Shown here: one piece after another, positions 44,030 through 53,776 of the stretch
How positions within the stretch are numbered: the first letter of the stretch is position 1
Layout of the letters: the number at the start of each line of letters is the position of its first letter
Origin: JAIQFL01 sp035295745
GTDB lineage: Bacteria > Acidobacteriota > Terriglobia > Bryobacterales > Bryobacteraceae
Length of the DNA stretch: 64,000 nucleotides
Assembly (NCBI GenBank): GCA_035295745.1
Contig: DATGIL010000080.1
Span: 1-64,000, forward strand
Reading direction: 5' to 3'
The notes under the pieces: generated by a model
The model's database searches: none
Told to the model about the DNA's origin: nothing
The model's input: the letters and a program-made list of their open reading frames with translations, nothing else
Made by a program: the position numbers and the translations under genes

Positions 44030-45091
44030 CTAAACGATCAACATGCAATCGCCGTAGGAATAAAACCGATAGCGGGCTTCCACAGCATGACGGTAGGCGG
44101 TCAGTGCCAACTCCGTTCCGGCAAAAGCGCAGACCAACAGCAGCAGACTGGTACGCGGCAAATGGAAGTTGGTCAGTAGGGCACCGGCCACGCCAAATTC
44201 GCATCCAGGATACAAGAAGATGCCCGTCTCGCCCGAGAGTTGGCCCGAGCGCCATACGGTCTCGATCGTTCGCATGCTGGTGGTCCCGACAGCCACCACC
44301 CGTTCGGCAGCACGGATCTTGGCAGCGTTCTCATCCGTAATGCGATAACTCTCGTGATGCAGCCGGGCCTCCTCTACCTGTTCGGTGTGGAGCGGTTGAA
44401 ACGTTCCCAACCCGACATGCAGAGTGACGTATGCCACCTCGGCACCCCGTGCGCGGCACTCATCCAGCACGGTGCCGGTGAAATGGAGGCCGGCGGTGGG
44501 CGCGGCCACTGACCCCTTCTCGCGCGCGAACACCGTCTGGTACCGCTCGCGGTCGGCCGCCTGATCGGCGCGCCGGATGTACGGTGGCAGCGGAATGTGT
44601 CCGATCTTCTCGAACTCCTCGAAGAGATCGCCTTCCGCATGGAAGCGCACCGTGCGCTCCCCCAACTCTCCGCGTGCCACAATCTCCGCCTCCAGGCCTG
44701 ACTCGCCGAAGCGAATTCGTTCCCCAACGCGCATCTTACGCCCCGGACGCACCAGCGCATCCCAATCCTTCCCATCCGCAGTGACGGGGCGCAACAGGAA
44801 TACCTCCACCTCACCGCTGAGGTACTCACGCCGCCTAGGATTGCCCTTGCCAATGGGCATCGCACGCACGCCCTCGCGGTGCCCCAGCAGGCGTGCGGGG
44901 AATACCCGCGAATCGTTCAGCACCAGGCAGTCGCCGCGATGTAGGAACGACGGAAACTCGCGGAATTGGCGATCTTCCCAGCGGCCCTCCGCGCGGTAAA
45001 GCACCAGCATGCGCGATGCGCTGCGCTCCGCCAGAGGCTCTTGCGCGATCAGTTCCTCGGGAAGGTGGTAGTCGAAGTCGGCAAGATTCAT
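44030..45091 (-). CDS. queA: S-adenosylmethionine:tRNA ribosyltransferase-isomerase QueA
   Basis: The 353-residue protein matches QueA end to end: MNLADFDYHLPEELIAQEPL at the start, VAAPTAGLHFT in the middle (about 205), VGLGTFQPL and GTTSMRTIE. It transfers the ribosyl moiety of S-adenosylmethionine to preQ1 in tRNA to form epoxyqueuosine, a step of queuosine synthesis. It is cytoplasmic and usually monocistronic or linked to tgt; no tgt gene is seen here. AAGG precedes the ATG by 5 nt. The barrel protein gene ends 30 bp upstream. Confidence 0.95.
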   Translation of the reverse strand: MNLADFDYHLPEELIAQEPLAERSASRMLVLYRAEGRWEDRQFREFPSFLHRGDCLVLNDSRVFPARLLGHREGVRAMPIGKGNPRRREYLSGEVEVFLLRPVTADGKDWDALVRPGRKMRVGERIRFGESGLEAEIVARGELGERTVRFHAEGDLFEEFEKIGHIPLPPYIRRADQAADRERYQTVFAREKGSVAAPTAGLHFTGTVLDECRARGAEVAYVTLHVGLGTFQPLHTEQVEEARLHHESYRITDENAAKIRAAERVVAVGTTSMRTIETVWRSGQLSGETGIFLYPGCEFGVAGALLTNFHLPRTSLLLLVCAFAGTELALTAYRHAVEARYRFYSYGDCMLIV

Positions 45092-45121
45092 CCTGCCTTT
45101 ATTGTGGCTTCCACGCGGCGA

Positions 45122-45751
45122 TTAAAACCAGTAGCCAATGCCGAACGTGGGGGTGAATTGCTGGAACAGCCCCCGATCGGTCCCGTTGCTCGCCGGCACG
45201 AACAGCTTTTTCGGAAAAGGTGTGATGTAATCCCGAAAATCGCCGCGCAGCATCACGTGATTGTGCAGCCGGTACTTGAATCCGACGCCGAAATCTCCTA
45301 CGAACTGCCACTCGTTGACTCTCGCCAGCGTAGCAATCTGCGGGAAGGGTTGCGGTACGGGCGCGGGTCCCGTCGTCCGGTAATACTTCCCGCCGCTTCC
45401 CACCGCGACGAATGGACGGAATCGCCTGTCGCGATCGTAGACGTGAAACAGCAGGTCATAGCTGAAGGTATGCGATTGCCCCTGGATATTCCCGCGCGCG
45501 CCGCCCAGGGACAGGAAAGGATCGCCATCCTGATAGAGGTACCGCACCTCGCCGGAGATATGGGAGAAGAGATCCTCACCGACCAGCCCGCCCACGGTAA
45601 AACGGTCGCGGATGCCCGCATCCGCCGTGCCGCCAGCAGAGTTGATCCTGACGTCGCGGTAGGCCCCATACCCGGCCATTGCGCCGATGTCCCAATGCTG
45701 CGCGAAGCCGCTGCTCACGAACAGAATCGAAATCAGGAGTCCGAGCTTCAT
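45122..45751 (-). CDS. Outer-membrane beta-barrel protein
   Basis: The 209-residue protein has a signal peptide (GLLISILFVSSGFAQ) and an eight-strand-like pattern of alternating hydrophobic residues, ending in GIGYWF with a terminal aromatic. It shares the late RGDFRDYIT segment with the barrel protein at 15591-16211 (RGELRDFVT), so both may belong to one family. No specific function is known. It lies between an M48 protease gene and queA on the same strand. Confidence 0.78.
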   Translation of the reverse strand: MKLGLLISILFVSSGFAQHWDIGAMAGYGAYRDVRINSAGGTADAGIRDRFTVGGLVGEDLFSHISGEVRYLYQDGDPFLSLGGARGNIQGQSHTFSYDLLFHVYDRDRRFRPFVAVGSGGKYYRTTGPAPVPQPFPQIATLARVNEWQFVGDFGVGFKYRLHNHVMLRGDFRDYITPFPKKLFVPASNGTDRGLFQQFTPTFGIGYWF

Positions 45752-45860
45752 ACGAGCAGTTCACACCAACTGGCGCGCCCGGTGCAACTCACTTTCGATA
45801 ACCCGCGCGCAGTTCCGGACCATTCCGGACGAAGCATCACACTCCGGCTGCGAGGACGCC

Positions 45861-46760
45861 CTAATTCCGCCGACGAAGGACAGGAAGGAAGGGGTTCTGA
45901 TAGCCCTTGCGCCGTTCCTCGATTCGCTCCAGGCGATCGCGCACGTCGTGGAATTCGGAGGTATCCAGGACGTAGGTCGACTGCGCCACGAAGTCGTTCT
46001 GAATCTCCTTCTGTGCGTGATGGATCCGGTCGCTGGTCATGGGGTGGCTGGAGAACGCCCGGGCGATCGATCCCGGCTTCTTCTTCTCCACCGTCTCGAT
46101 GCGTTCGAAGAAGTCCACGAAGGCGATCGGATCGTAGCCGCTCTTATAAAGGTAGGCCAGTCCGAGCTGGTCGGCCTCCGTCTCCATCCCGCGCGAGAAC
46201 TTCAGGAATCCCAGGGGAATCGCCAGCTGCGCAGCCTGGCGAACGGCATACCCGGCCCACCCACCGATGAAGATCAGGGGAATACTCGCGTAATTGATCA
46301 GCTCTCCCCGAGTCGCCTGGCGTGTGCCGTGCCGCGCCGCCACGTGGGCGATTTCGTGCGCCAGAACGCCCGCCAGCTCAGCTTCGTTGTCGGCCTTCAG
46401 AATCAGGCCCGTATTGACGAACATGAAGCCTCCGGGAAGCGCGAAGGCGTTGACTTCGTCAGAGTCGAGCACTTTGATGGTGAAGGGCACCTTGGCGTCG
46501 GAGTTGCGAACGATGTTCTGCCCCAGCCGGCTGACGTATTCGGAAATGGTGGGGTCGTAGACCGGCCGCGATTCCCGTTCCACTTCGAGCGCCATCTGCC
46601 TTCCCAACGCGATCTCGCGCTCCAGCGTGTAGAAGTTGACGCCTTTGCCGGGATCTTCGTTTCCGATATCGTCCGGCCCCTTTTTGGGCTTGTCCTTGGC
46701 GAAAGCTGCCGGAATCAACAGCGCAACGGCCAGTAACGCGCTCGCAGCACGGGTGACCAT
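45861..46760 (-). CDS. M48 family zinc metalloprotease
   Basis: The 299-residue protein has a signal peptide (SALLAVALLIPAAFAK). Zinc ligands are H135 and H139 in HEIAH, with E195 as the third ligand in METEADQLG. The family includes BepA/YfgC, periplasmic proteases that help assemble or remove outer-membrane proteins. The C-terminal TPR part of BepA is absent, so it is closer to short M48B proteins. AAAGGGG lies about 7 nt before the ATG. It may be relevant to the barrel protein encoded next. Confidence 0.9.
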   Translation of the reverse strand: MVTRAASALLAVALLIPAAFAKDKPKKGPDDIGNEDPGKGVNFYTLEREIALGRQMALEVERESRPVYDPTISEYVSRLGQNIVRNSDAKVPFTIKVLDSDEVNAFALPGGFMFVNTGLILKADNEAELAGVLAHEIAHVAARHGTRQATRGELINYASIPLIFIGGWAGYAVRQAAQLAIPLGFLKFSRGMETEADQLGLAYLYKSGYDPIAFVDFFERIETVEKKKPGSIARAFSSHPMTSDRIHHAQKEIQNDFVAQSTYVLDTSEFHDVRDRLERIEERRKGYQNPFLPVLRRRN

Positions 46761-46898
46761 CGAGCACCCCTTTCAGGTTCAACTGTACGACAAGTTGCCA
46801 CGGAACGGCTACTGTCGCGGCACGACTAATTGTCCGCCGCGCACAGTAAATCGGCGATCGCAACCCAGCGCCGTTGTTCCATCGGTACACGGAAGAGT

Positions 46899-49334
46899 CT
46901 ACTCGCTGCGCAAAGAGCGTGCGGGGTCGAGGCGCAGAATGCGAAGCGCGGGGATTGCGCTCGCGACGATGGCAACTAACAGCAGCATCGCGGCGGTGGC
47001 GGCGAAAGTGATCGGGTCGGCGGGCTGGACGCCCCAGATCATGTGTTTCACCAGGCGCACGGCGAGCAGCGAGAGCCCAGTACCGGCAGCTACACCGGCG
47101 GCAGCGAGCAGCATGCCGGGCTTCATTGCGTTGGCCATGGCCTGCTCGGGTGTGGCGCCCAGCGCCATGCGCACGCCGAGCTCGTGAGACCGCTCGGTGA
47201 TGGATTGCGAGATGAGTCCGTAGAGCCCGATGGCGGACAACAGCATCGCTAACCCAGCCAGAACGGAGAAGAGCTGGGCGTTGTAGCGCTGATTTTGCGT
47301 TACGGCCGACTGCAATCCATCGATGGTCTGGAAACCGGCCATGGGAAGTTGCGGGTCGATTGTGGAGACAGCGGCTTGTAACTGCTCGGCAAGTCCGGCG
47401 ACTGGGCCTGTGGTACGGACTACCCATTTCGGGGCGAACCAGGTGTGGATCACGGTGAGGAAGCCGTCGGTAGTCTGCGATGCGGCCAGGTAGACCGTGG
47501 GGTCCATCGAGTAAGGGCCATTTCCACCCATGAGCCCGCTGTGCTGCTGAACGTCGCCCACAATGCCCACGATCTCGCGGGAGGCGTGATCGATCTCGAG
47601 GTGATGGCCGAGCGCGTCGCCGTGGAAGAACTTTGCGGCGAAAGACTGGCTCACCATCACGACCTTGGCGGCTTCAGCGGAGTCGGAGTTCTGGAAGGCG
47701 CGTCCGCGCAAGATGGGGATTCGCATGGTCTCGACATAGCCGGGAGTGGCATACACAGTCTCGATGGTGCGGCCCTGAGGATTGTCGCCATCCAACGCGC
47801 GAAACGGAAAGTTGAGCGGCCGCTGGTAGGGAAGCGTCAGGGCGACGGCGGCGGATTCCACACCGGGGATGCGGCTGACACGGTCGAGGCCCTGCTGGAA
47901 GAGGCGATTGACAGAGGCCGCGGTGCGATAGCGGGCGTCGGCGAGCGAGGTCTGCGCGGTGAGGACATTGCGCGTTTCGAACCCCGGTTTCAGACCATTG
48001 AGATATGACAGTGTGCGCAACAGCAGACCAGCGCCGACCAGAAGTATGAGGGTCAGGGCGACTTCCGCCGCAACGAGCGCGTGGCGCGTCCAGTGGCGGC
48101 GCCCGCCGGCCATTCCGCGGCCGCCCTCTACCAGGACAGAGCGAAGATCGACGCGGCTCGACTGGAAGGCGGGCACCAGCCCAAACAGCAGACTGGTCAC
48201 GACTGCGAAAGCGAACATCACCGCCAACACGCGGGCATCCAGTTGGACGGGGTTCCACGACGGCAGATGCTCGCCGGCGGGTCCCGTCATAATCCGTATG
48301 GAGAGCGCTCCCACGCCGATGCCGGCCACACATCCCGCGAGCCCGAGCACGAGACTTTCCACAAGCAGTTGCCGAATGATGGCGCCGCGGCTTCCGCCCA
48401 ACGCCAGGCGGGTGGCGATTTCCCGCGCACGCGAGCCGGAACGAGCCAGCAGCAAGCCGGCAATGTTGACGCAGCCGATCACGAGCACCACCAACACCGC
48501 GCCCCAGGTGAGCAGCAGGGGGTTGCGGACGCCTTCCGTGAGGCCGCTCTGGAAGGGAACGATGCGCTCCTCCACGGTAGAACCCCGCGGGACGTCCGCA
48601 CCTTCCAGGAGCTTGGGATCGATGGCCTTCAATTGGGCAGCGGCTTGCGCCCAGGTGGCGCCGGGACGCAGGCGGGCGACCACTTCGTAATTGGCATCTC
48701 CGCCTTCGCAGTTGCGTGAAGGCTGGAGCGGCGTCCAGAGGTCCACGGGCGCCGCGGAACGAAAGCCGCGCGGCATGATGCCGACGACCGTATGAGGCTC
48801 GCCGCGCAGATTGATGGCGCTTCCGAGCACCGAGGGATCGCCATGGAAAGCGCGCTGCCAGAAGGCGTAGCTCAGGATGGTGGCGGGTGGGCCCTTGGGC
48901 ACATCTTCGGCAGGGGAGAACTCGCGCCCGAATTGAGGGCTCACTCCCAGGACGCGGAAGAAGCCGGTCGAGACCCGATGCTGCTGCACGTATTCAATGT
49001 GTCCGCCGGCGGCGAAGTTGGCGCCGCTCACGCCGCCGTAGACTGCGGTGTCGAGCGCCGGGGCAAAGTCGCGCACGGCTTCAAACATGGCGGCGCTTTG
49101 CCCGGTATCGGTTCCTTCCGCGCCGTTCGCGTGCCAGGCGGCAACTGCCATGGCGAGCCGTTCCGGCTGCGGATAAGGAGCGGGCCGCAGCAGGACCGCA
49201 TCCAGCACGCTATAGACGGCAGTGTTGGCGCCGATGCAGAGTCCCAAGGTGGCGAGGACCGTCAACGTGAAACCGGGGCTCTTCCGCAATTGGCGGAAGG
49301 CGAAACGAACGTCGTCGAAGATCGGATAGCTCAT
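46899..49334 (-). CDS. ADOP-family ABC transporter permease
   Basis: The 811-residue protein has a duplicated MacB/FtsX layout: TM1 near residue 20 (SPGFTLTVLATLGLCIGANT), a periplasmic core, three FtsX-type helices (about 290-420), a second periplasmic core, and three terminal helices (about 690-800, ELGVRMALGATPEQAMANAM). It matches acidobacterial duplicated orphan permeases (TIGR03434), which lack an adjacent ATPase gene. Function is not established. It is 15 bp from a close paralogue on the same strand, evidence of tandem duplication. Confidence 0.92.
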   Translation of the reverse strand: MSYPIFDDVRFAFRQLRKSPGFTLTVLATLGLCIGANTAVYSVLDAVLLRPAPYPQPERLAMAVAAWHANGAEGTDTGQSAAMFEAVRDFAPALDTAVYGGVSGANFAAGGHIEYVQQHRVSTGFFRVLGVSPQFGREFSPAEDVPKGPPATILSYAFWQRAFHGDPSVLGSAINLRGEPHTVVGIMPRGFRSAAPVDLWTPLQPSRNCEGGDANYEVVARLRPGATWAQAAAQLKAIDPKLLEGADVPRGSTVEERIVPFQSGLTEGVRNPLLLTWGAVLVVLVIGCVNIAGLLLARSGSRAREIATRLALGGSRGAIIRQLLVESLVLGLAGCVAGIGVGALSIRIMTGPAGEHLPSWNPVQLDARVLAVMFAFAVVTSLLFGLVPAFQSSRVDLRSVLVEGGRGMAGGRRHWTRHALVAAEVALTLILLVGAGLLLRTLSYLNGLKPGFETRNVLTAQTSLADARYRTAASVNRLFQQGLDRVSRIPGVESAAVALTLPYQRPLNFPFRALDGDNPQGRTIETVYATPGYVETMRIPILRGRAFQNSDSAEAAKVVMVSQSFAAKFFHGDALGHHLEIDHASREIVGIVGDVQQHSGLMGGNGPYSMDPTVYLAASQTTDGFLTVIHTWFAPKWVVRTTGPVAGLAEQLQAAVSTIDPQLPMAGFQTIDGLQSAVTQNQRYNAQLFSVLAGLAMLLSAIGLYGLISQSITERSHELGVRMALGATPEQAMANAMKPGMLLAAAGVAAGTGLSLLAVRLVKHMIWGVQPADPITFAATAAMLLLVAIVASAIPALRILRLDPARSLRSE

Positions 49335-49349
49335 GCGATTCGCCTGATT

Positions 49350-51782
49350 CTACTCACTACGTAAAGTACGCGCAGGGTCCATGCGGAGGATGCGAAAAGC
49401 TGGTATCAAGGCGGCCAGCAGGCTCACCAGCAGGAGAAGTGCGGCGGTGCCGGCGAGGGTCAACGGATCGGAAGCGTGGACGCCAAACAGCAAATGCTCG
49501 AGGAAACGCACGGCCAGACGTGAGAGTAGCCCCCCTGCAACGATACCCGCCAGGGCAAGCAGGATTCCGGGCCGGATGGCATTGGCCATGGCTTGCGAGG
49601 CCGTGGCGCCTAACGCAAGGCGGATGCCGAGCTCGTGGGTGCGCTGCGCGATGGATTGCGAGATGAGGCCATAGAGGCCGATGGCGGCGAGCAGGAGAGC
49701 GAGTCCGGCGAGGATGGAGAAGAGCGCCGCGTCGTAGCGCTGCGCCTTGGTGTTCTGCGACTGAATCTCGGCGATGGTGTGGAAGGTGGCGATGGGAAGT
49801 TGAGAATCGACCGCGGCGACGGCTGCCTGGATCTGCGCCGTGAGCGCGCCCATGCTGCCCGTGGCGCGAATCGCCCAATGCGTAGGGAACCAGGTGTGGA
49901 CCATCTGAAAGTCGCGATCGGAGAATTGCGACGCTGGCAGGTAGATCGTGGGCTCGACGGAAACGGGGCCGAGATCGCTCAACCCGCTGTTCTGTTGCAC
50001 GTCGCCCGCGACGCCGATGACTTCAGTAGGAACCCCTCCGCCGAGATCGAGATGACGGCCGATCGGCTCCATTCCATGGAAATACTTTTCGGCGAAGGAT
50101 TCGCTGACCACGACGACCTTGGCCGACGTGGCGGTGTCGGAGTCGCGATACGCACGGCCGCGGTGAAGGGGAATGCGCATGGTGTCGAAGTAGCCGGGAG
50201 TGGAATAGATCGCTTCCACGCCGTGGCCTTCACGATCGCTGCCATCCAAGGTCTTAAAGCCGGTATTGAGCGGGCGCTCGTACGGCAGAGTTAGTGCGAC
50301 CGCCGCGTTCTGCACGCCGGGAATGAGGCGGATACGCTCCAGGCTCTGCGAGAAGAGGCGATTGACGGCAGCGCCGGTCTGGTAGCGTGCATCCTGCAGC
50401 GAGGCTTGCGCCGCAATCACGTTGCGGGGATCGAAGCCCGGGTTCGCGCTGTGGAGATACGACAAGGTGCGCAAGAGCAGGCCGGCGCTCACCAGGAGGA
50501 CGAGCGTCAGCGCCACTTCACAGGCGACGAGTACCTGGCGTGAGCGCCCGCGGCTTCCGGCTACGCCTCGTCCGCCTTCCGAGAGCACCGAACGGATATC
50601 GAGGCGGCTGGTGGACAGCGCGGGCATGAGGCCAAAGACCAGGCTGGTGAGTACGGCGATGGCGAGCATCGCGAGCATCACTCGGGCATCGATGGCGATC
50701 GGGTGCCAGATTTCGAAATTCTTGGCGCCGAGTTCCTTCAACCAGTCGATCGCGAGCCGGCCCACGCCGATGCCGATCGCGCAACCCGCCAGAGCGAGCA
50801 GCAGACTCTCCACCAGCAGTTGGCGCACGATCACGAAGCGAGCGCCGCCCAATGCCAAACGGGTGGCAATCTCACGATTGCGGGTGGCGGAGCGCGCCAT
50901 GAGCAGGCCCGCGATGTTGACGCAGCCGATGAGCAGCACGGCGAGCACCGCCGCCCAGGTAATCAACAGCTCGCTGCGGACATCGCCGGTAAACCCACTG
51001 CTCACCGGGACGATGCGCTCCTCGAACGGAGTGTTGGGGCTGAGATTCGGGCCATGTTTGAGCTCGCGGCCGAGGGCGCGCAGTTGTTCGGCTGCCTGCG
51101 CCCAGGACGCGTCCGGTTTGACGCGCGCCAGTACAAGGTAGTTGGTCCCGACGCCTTCGCCGGTGCGGGACGGATGGAGCGGCGTCCAGACATCCACTTC
51201 GGCATTGCTGTGGAAGCCCTTCGGCATGATCCCGGCAATGGTGAAGGGCTCTCCGCGCAGCGTGATGGTGCGGCCGACTGCAGAGGGATCGGCATCGAAG
51301 ACGCGGCGCCAGAAGTCGTAGCTCAAAACGGTGAGGGCGGGCCCGCCTGCGACGTCCTCGGAACGAAGGAATTCTCGCCCGTATTGCGGCGCGACTCCGA
51401 GGACATGGAAAAATCCTGCCGAGACGCGCTGTTGGCGAATATATTCCAGGCGGCCGGGGGCGGTGAAGTTGGCGCCATTCCAGCCAGACGAGGAGGCGGC
51501 CACGTCGAGCGCGGTTACATTGTCGCGGACGGTTTCGAAGACCGTGCCGTTCTGCCGGCGGTTGTTGTTTTCGGTCCCGTTCTGCCAGGAGACGGTGGTG
51601 AGCATCGCGAGACGGTCGACGTCCGGATACGGCGCCGGGCGAAGCAGCACCGCGTCGAGAACGCTGTAGATAGCGGTATTGACGCCAATGCAGAGTGCCA
51701 GGGTGATGAGGACGACCAAGGTGAATGCCGGGCTCTTGCGAAGCTGGCGGAAGGAGATGCGAATGTCATTCCAGAGCGCCAT
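49350..51782 (-). CDS. ADOP-family ABC transporter permease, tandem paralogue
   Basis: The 810-residue protein is a close relative of the gene downstream across its whole length, with the same domain order. The start at ATG 51782 (MALWNDIRISFRQLRKSPAF) matches the paralogue; the frame is open to 51917, but the extra 45 residues are unlike other family members. No ATPase gene is nearby, so it is an orphan permease. The pair plus two remnants at 21.7 and 41.4 kb show repeated gain and decay of the family here. Confidence 0.9.
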   Translation of the reverse strand: MALWNDIRISFRQLRKSPAFTLVVLITLALCIGVNTAIYSVLDAVLLRPAPYPDVDRLAMLTTVSWQNGTENNNRRQNGTVFETVRDNVTALDVAASSSGWNGANFTAPGRLEYIRQQRVSAGFFHVLGVAPQYGREFLRSEDVAGGPALTVLSYDFWRRVFDADPSAVGRTITLRGEPFTIAGIMPKGFHSNAEVDVWTPLHPSRTGEGVGTNYLVLARVKPDASWAQAAEQLRALGRELKHGPNLSPNTPFEERIVPVSSGFTGDVRSELLITWAAVLAVLLIGCVNIAGLLMARSATRNREIATRLALGGARFVIVRQLLVESLLLALAGCAIGIGVGRLAIDWLKELGAKNFEIWHPIAIDARVMLAMLAIAVLTSLVFGLMPALSTSRLDIRSVLSEGGRGVAGSRGRSRQVLVACEVALTLVLLVSAGLLLRTLSYLHSANPGFDPRNVIAAQASLQDARYQTGAAVNRLFSQSLERIRLIPGVQNAAVALTLPYERPLNTGFKTLDGSDREGHGVEAIYSTPGYFDTMRIPLHRGRAYRDSDTATSAKVVVVSESFAEKYFHGMEPIGRHLDLGGGVPTEVIGVAGDVQQNSGLSDLGPVSVEPTIYLPASQFSDRDFQMVHTWFPTHWAIRATGSMGALTAQIQAAVAAVDSQLPIATFHTIAEIQSQNTKAQRYDAALFSILAGLALLLAAIGLYGLISQSIAQRTHELGIRLALGATASQAMANAIRPGILLALAGIVAGGLLSRLAVRFLEHLLFGVHASDPLTLAGTAALLLLVSLLAALIPAFRILRMDPARTLRSE

Positions 51783-52273
51783 AGGTCTGGCAGTTGGACG
51801 TGCGATGGGCAGGGGCGTCTTTAAAAATATCCAAAATTGGACGCTATTCTGTCCATTAAAGCCATGCGACTTAAGGTCCTTACAAAGATTGCCGCGAAGC
51901 GATTCGTGTGGCGGCATATGACGCGAAGGGGCTGCGGGCGGCGATTCGTTTCAGGAACGGCGGGGAATTCCCGTCGGTGAAGCCCGCTGCTGATTGATGT
52001 CGGATTCGGCACGGGGCCACACTGGCTATCGATGGCAGCGGCTTTCGGAGGAGCGAGATCGGGGCGAAAGCAGAGTACCTCAGCGTATGTTAGCCAGGGC
52101 CGATAGCGCCTCGTGAGGCAGACTGAGTGGACTCCCCGAAACGTCTCAACAGAAATGTCGAGACGGCAGAGAGGAGTCTCTGCGCCACATGCGCGCGGGA
52201 GCCGGAGCAAGATTTGAGAACGAATGTCGATTTGGCGCTTCGCTACTCGACCCATCCGCAAAAGGAGAAACAA
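51783..52273. other. Non-coding region between divergent genes, with a double-hairpin repeat
   Basis: About 490 bp lie between the ADOP gene start and the YCII-like gene start. They contain a double-hairpin repeat (52136-52188) and AAAAGGAGAAAC, the ribosome binding site of the next gene. No other gene was recognised. Confidence 0.6.
52136..52188 (+). repeat. Double-hairpin dispersed repeat, copy 6
   Basis: Stem 1 is CGTCTCAACA with TGTCGAGACG (one mismatch, loop GAAA). Stem 2 is GCAGAGA with TCTCTGC, perfectly paired around GGAG. The stem sequences differ from other copies but pairing is kept. Confidence 0.85.
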
Positions 52274-52642
52274 ATGAAGTATCTCTGCCTGGTGATCGTC
52301 GACGAGAAGAAGCTGTACGCGATGTCGGAACGTGAATCGCAAGCCCTGGAAGATGAGAGTCTCGCGTACGACGCGGTACTGCGTGAGGGCGGGCACCTGA
52401 TCGCCGCCCAGGCGCTCCAATCCGTCACCACTGCAGCGACGCTGCGCAAGCGAGGTGGCAATTTGATGGTAACGGACGGTCCATTTGCCGAGACCCGCGA
52501 GCAGGTAGGAGGCTTCATCCTGATCGAAGCGAAGGATCGGGATGAGGCTCTCCAGTTGGCTTCGCGAATTCCTGCGATTCGGCTCGGCGGTGTGGAAGTC
52601 CGGCCGGTGAAGGAACTGGTCGCCAGCAGCGCGCGCACGTAA
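52274..52642 (+). CDS. YCII/DGPF-domain protein
   Basis: The 122-residue protein starts at an ATG preceded by AAAAGGAG (9 nt), which decides the start over longer frames. It has the YCII ferredoxin-like fold with the DGPFAETREQVGGF motif typical of the DGPF subgroup. These proteins often accompany ECF sigma factors of the SigJ type, but none is adjacent here. The function of the family is uncertain; a small-molecule or acyl substrate is suspected. Confidence 0.88.
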   Translation: MKYLCLVIVDEKKLYAMSERESQALEDESLAYDAVLREGGHLIAAQALQSVTTAATLRKRGGNLMVTDGPFAETREQVGGFILIEAKDRDEALQLASRIPAIRLGGVEVRPVKELVASSART

Positions 52643-52755
52643 AGCGGTATCCATCCGCACGCATCCGCGCAAAAGCCTCTTTCACAAGACAGGCAAGTCC
52701 GCTATGCTCCCAGTGTCAGTACTCACAGTACGCACTAGAGAGGAAGCCACAAACC

Positions 52756-53751
52756 ATGTCAACCCAGGCATTTACCATTCTGTCATTTTGCGGCGGCGGA
52801 ATCCGCGGACTCGCCTCCGTTACGATGCTGCAGGAACTCTACGCAAATCACAAAAACGTCATCAGTGGAGCGAACATGCTGGCGGGCACGTCCACCGGCG
52901 CGGGCATTGTAGCCGCGCTTGCCAAGGGCGCAACACCCGAGGAACTGATTTACATATTCGAGAAGGAAGAGACGAAGTTCTACGAAGGCGGCTCCTCCGA
53001 TCCGACCCAGCCAGCCTATAGCGTTTCGGCGTTTCAACAAAAGGTGCAAGGCGAGTTGGGTCAGCAGACGCTCAGCGGGATCAAGCAAAACGTTCTGATG
53101 ACCGCGTTTAATGTGGGAGACGCAGCCGCAGGCACCGGTTGGTACCCGCAGCTTTTCAATAACTTTCCCGGATCTGCGTCGGCCGGAATGTTGGTATCGG
53201 ACGCGGTAGTAGCCAGCGGCGCCATGCCCGGCATGTTTGGCTCTTACCAGGGCAATGTGGATGGCGCCTTCGTTCATCACGACCCGACCCTGGTCGCGAT
53301 CGCCATGGCCGTGGCCTCCGGCCAGCAGCTCTCGAACATCGTCGCCATCTGTTTCGGCACGGGCTTCATGCAAAACTCGTTAGGCAGCGCAACCGAGAAC
53401 TGGGGCGCGCAGCAGTGGCAAACAGGGGATCCGCAAAACCCATACAACGTTCCTCCCCTGTTGATTAACGGAGGTCCCAGCCCGATCCTCAATATCTCCT
53501 TGAACGGCACTTCTTCCACCCTCATGACACAACTTTGCACGATGATGCTCACGAATCCGGGGGGCGCTTCGAGCCGCTACGCTTCGCTGAATCCGCCACT
53601 GGATAGGTTCATTCCAGAAAACGATACCAACTCGCAAGATCTGGCCTATCTCGTCAGCCAGGCGAAGGCTGTGGACACGTCCGCAGCGGTCGAATTGATC
53701 AACACCTATTGGCCGGCACAGACGTCTACTGCCGGACGTTCGCGCACTTGA
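52756..53751 (+). CDS. Patatin-like phospholipase
   Basis: The 331-residue protein has an oxyanion-hole motif CGGGIRGL (12-19), nucleophile S46 in GTSTG (44-48) and a D169-G170 dyad in NVDGAF. All three are the catalytic landmarks of patatins, which hydrolyse phospholipids or lipid acyl chains. There is no signal peptide, so it is cytoplasmic or translocated by a non-Sec route. It converges with glutamate decarboxylase. AGGAAG precedes the ATG by about 10 nt. Confidence 0.9.
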   Translation: MSTQAFTILSFCGGGIRGLASVTMLQELYANHKNVISGANMLAGTSTGAGIVAALAKGATPEELIYIFEKEETKFYEGGSSDPTQPAYSVSAFQQKVQGELGQQTLSGIKQNVLMTAFNVGDAAAGTGWYPQLFNNFPGSASAGMLVSDAVVASGAMPGMFGSYQGNVDGAFVHHDPTLVAIAMAVASGQQLSNIVAICFGTGFMQNSLGSATENWGAQQWQTGDPQNPYNVPPLLINGGPSPILNISLNGTSSTLMTQLCTMMLTNPGGASSRYASLNPPLDRFIPENDTNSQDLAYLVSQAKAVDTSAAVELINTYWPAQTSTAGRSRT

Positions 53752-53776
53752 GTCCCCCGAGGAATTTCCGTCCGAA

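Noticed and set aside
51783..51917. 45-residue N-terminal extension of the second ADOP gene
   Set aside because: The paralogue starts at the equivalent of 51782 and the extension has no similarity or signal.
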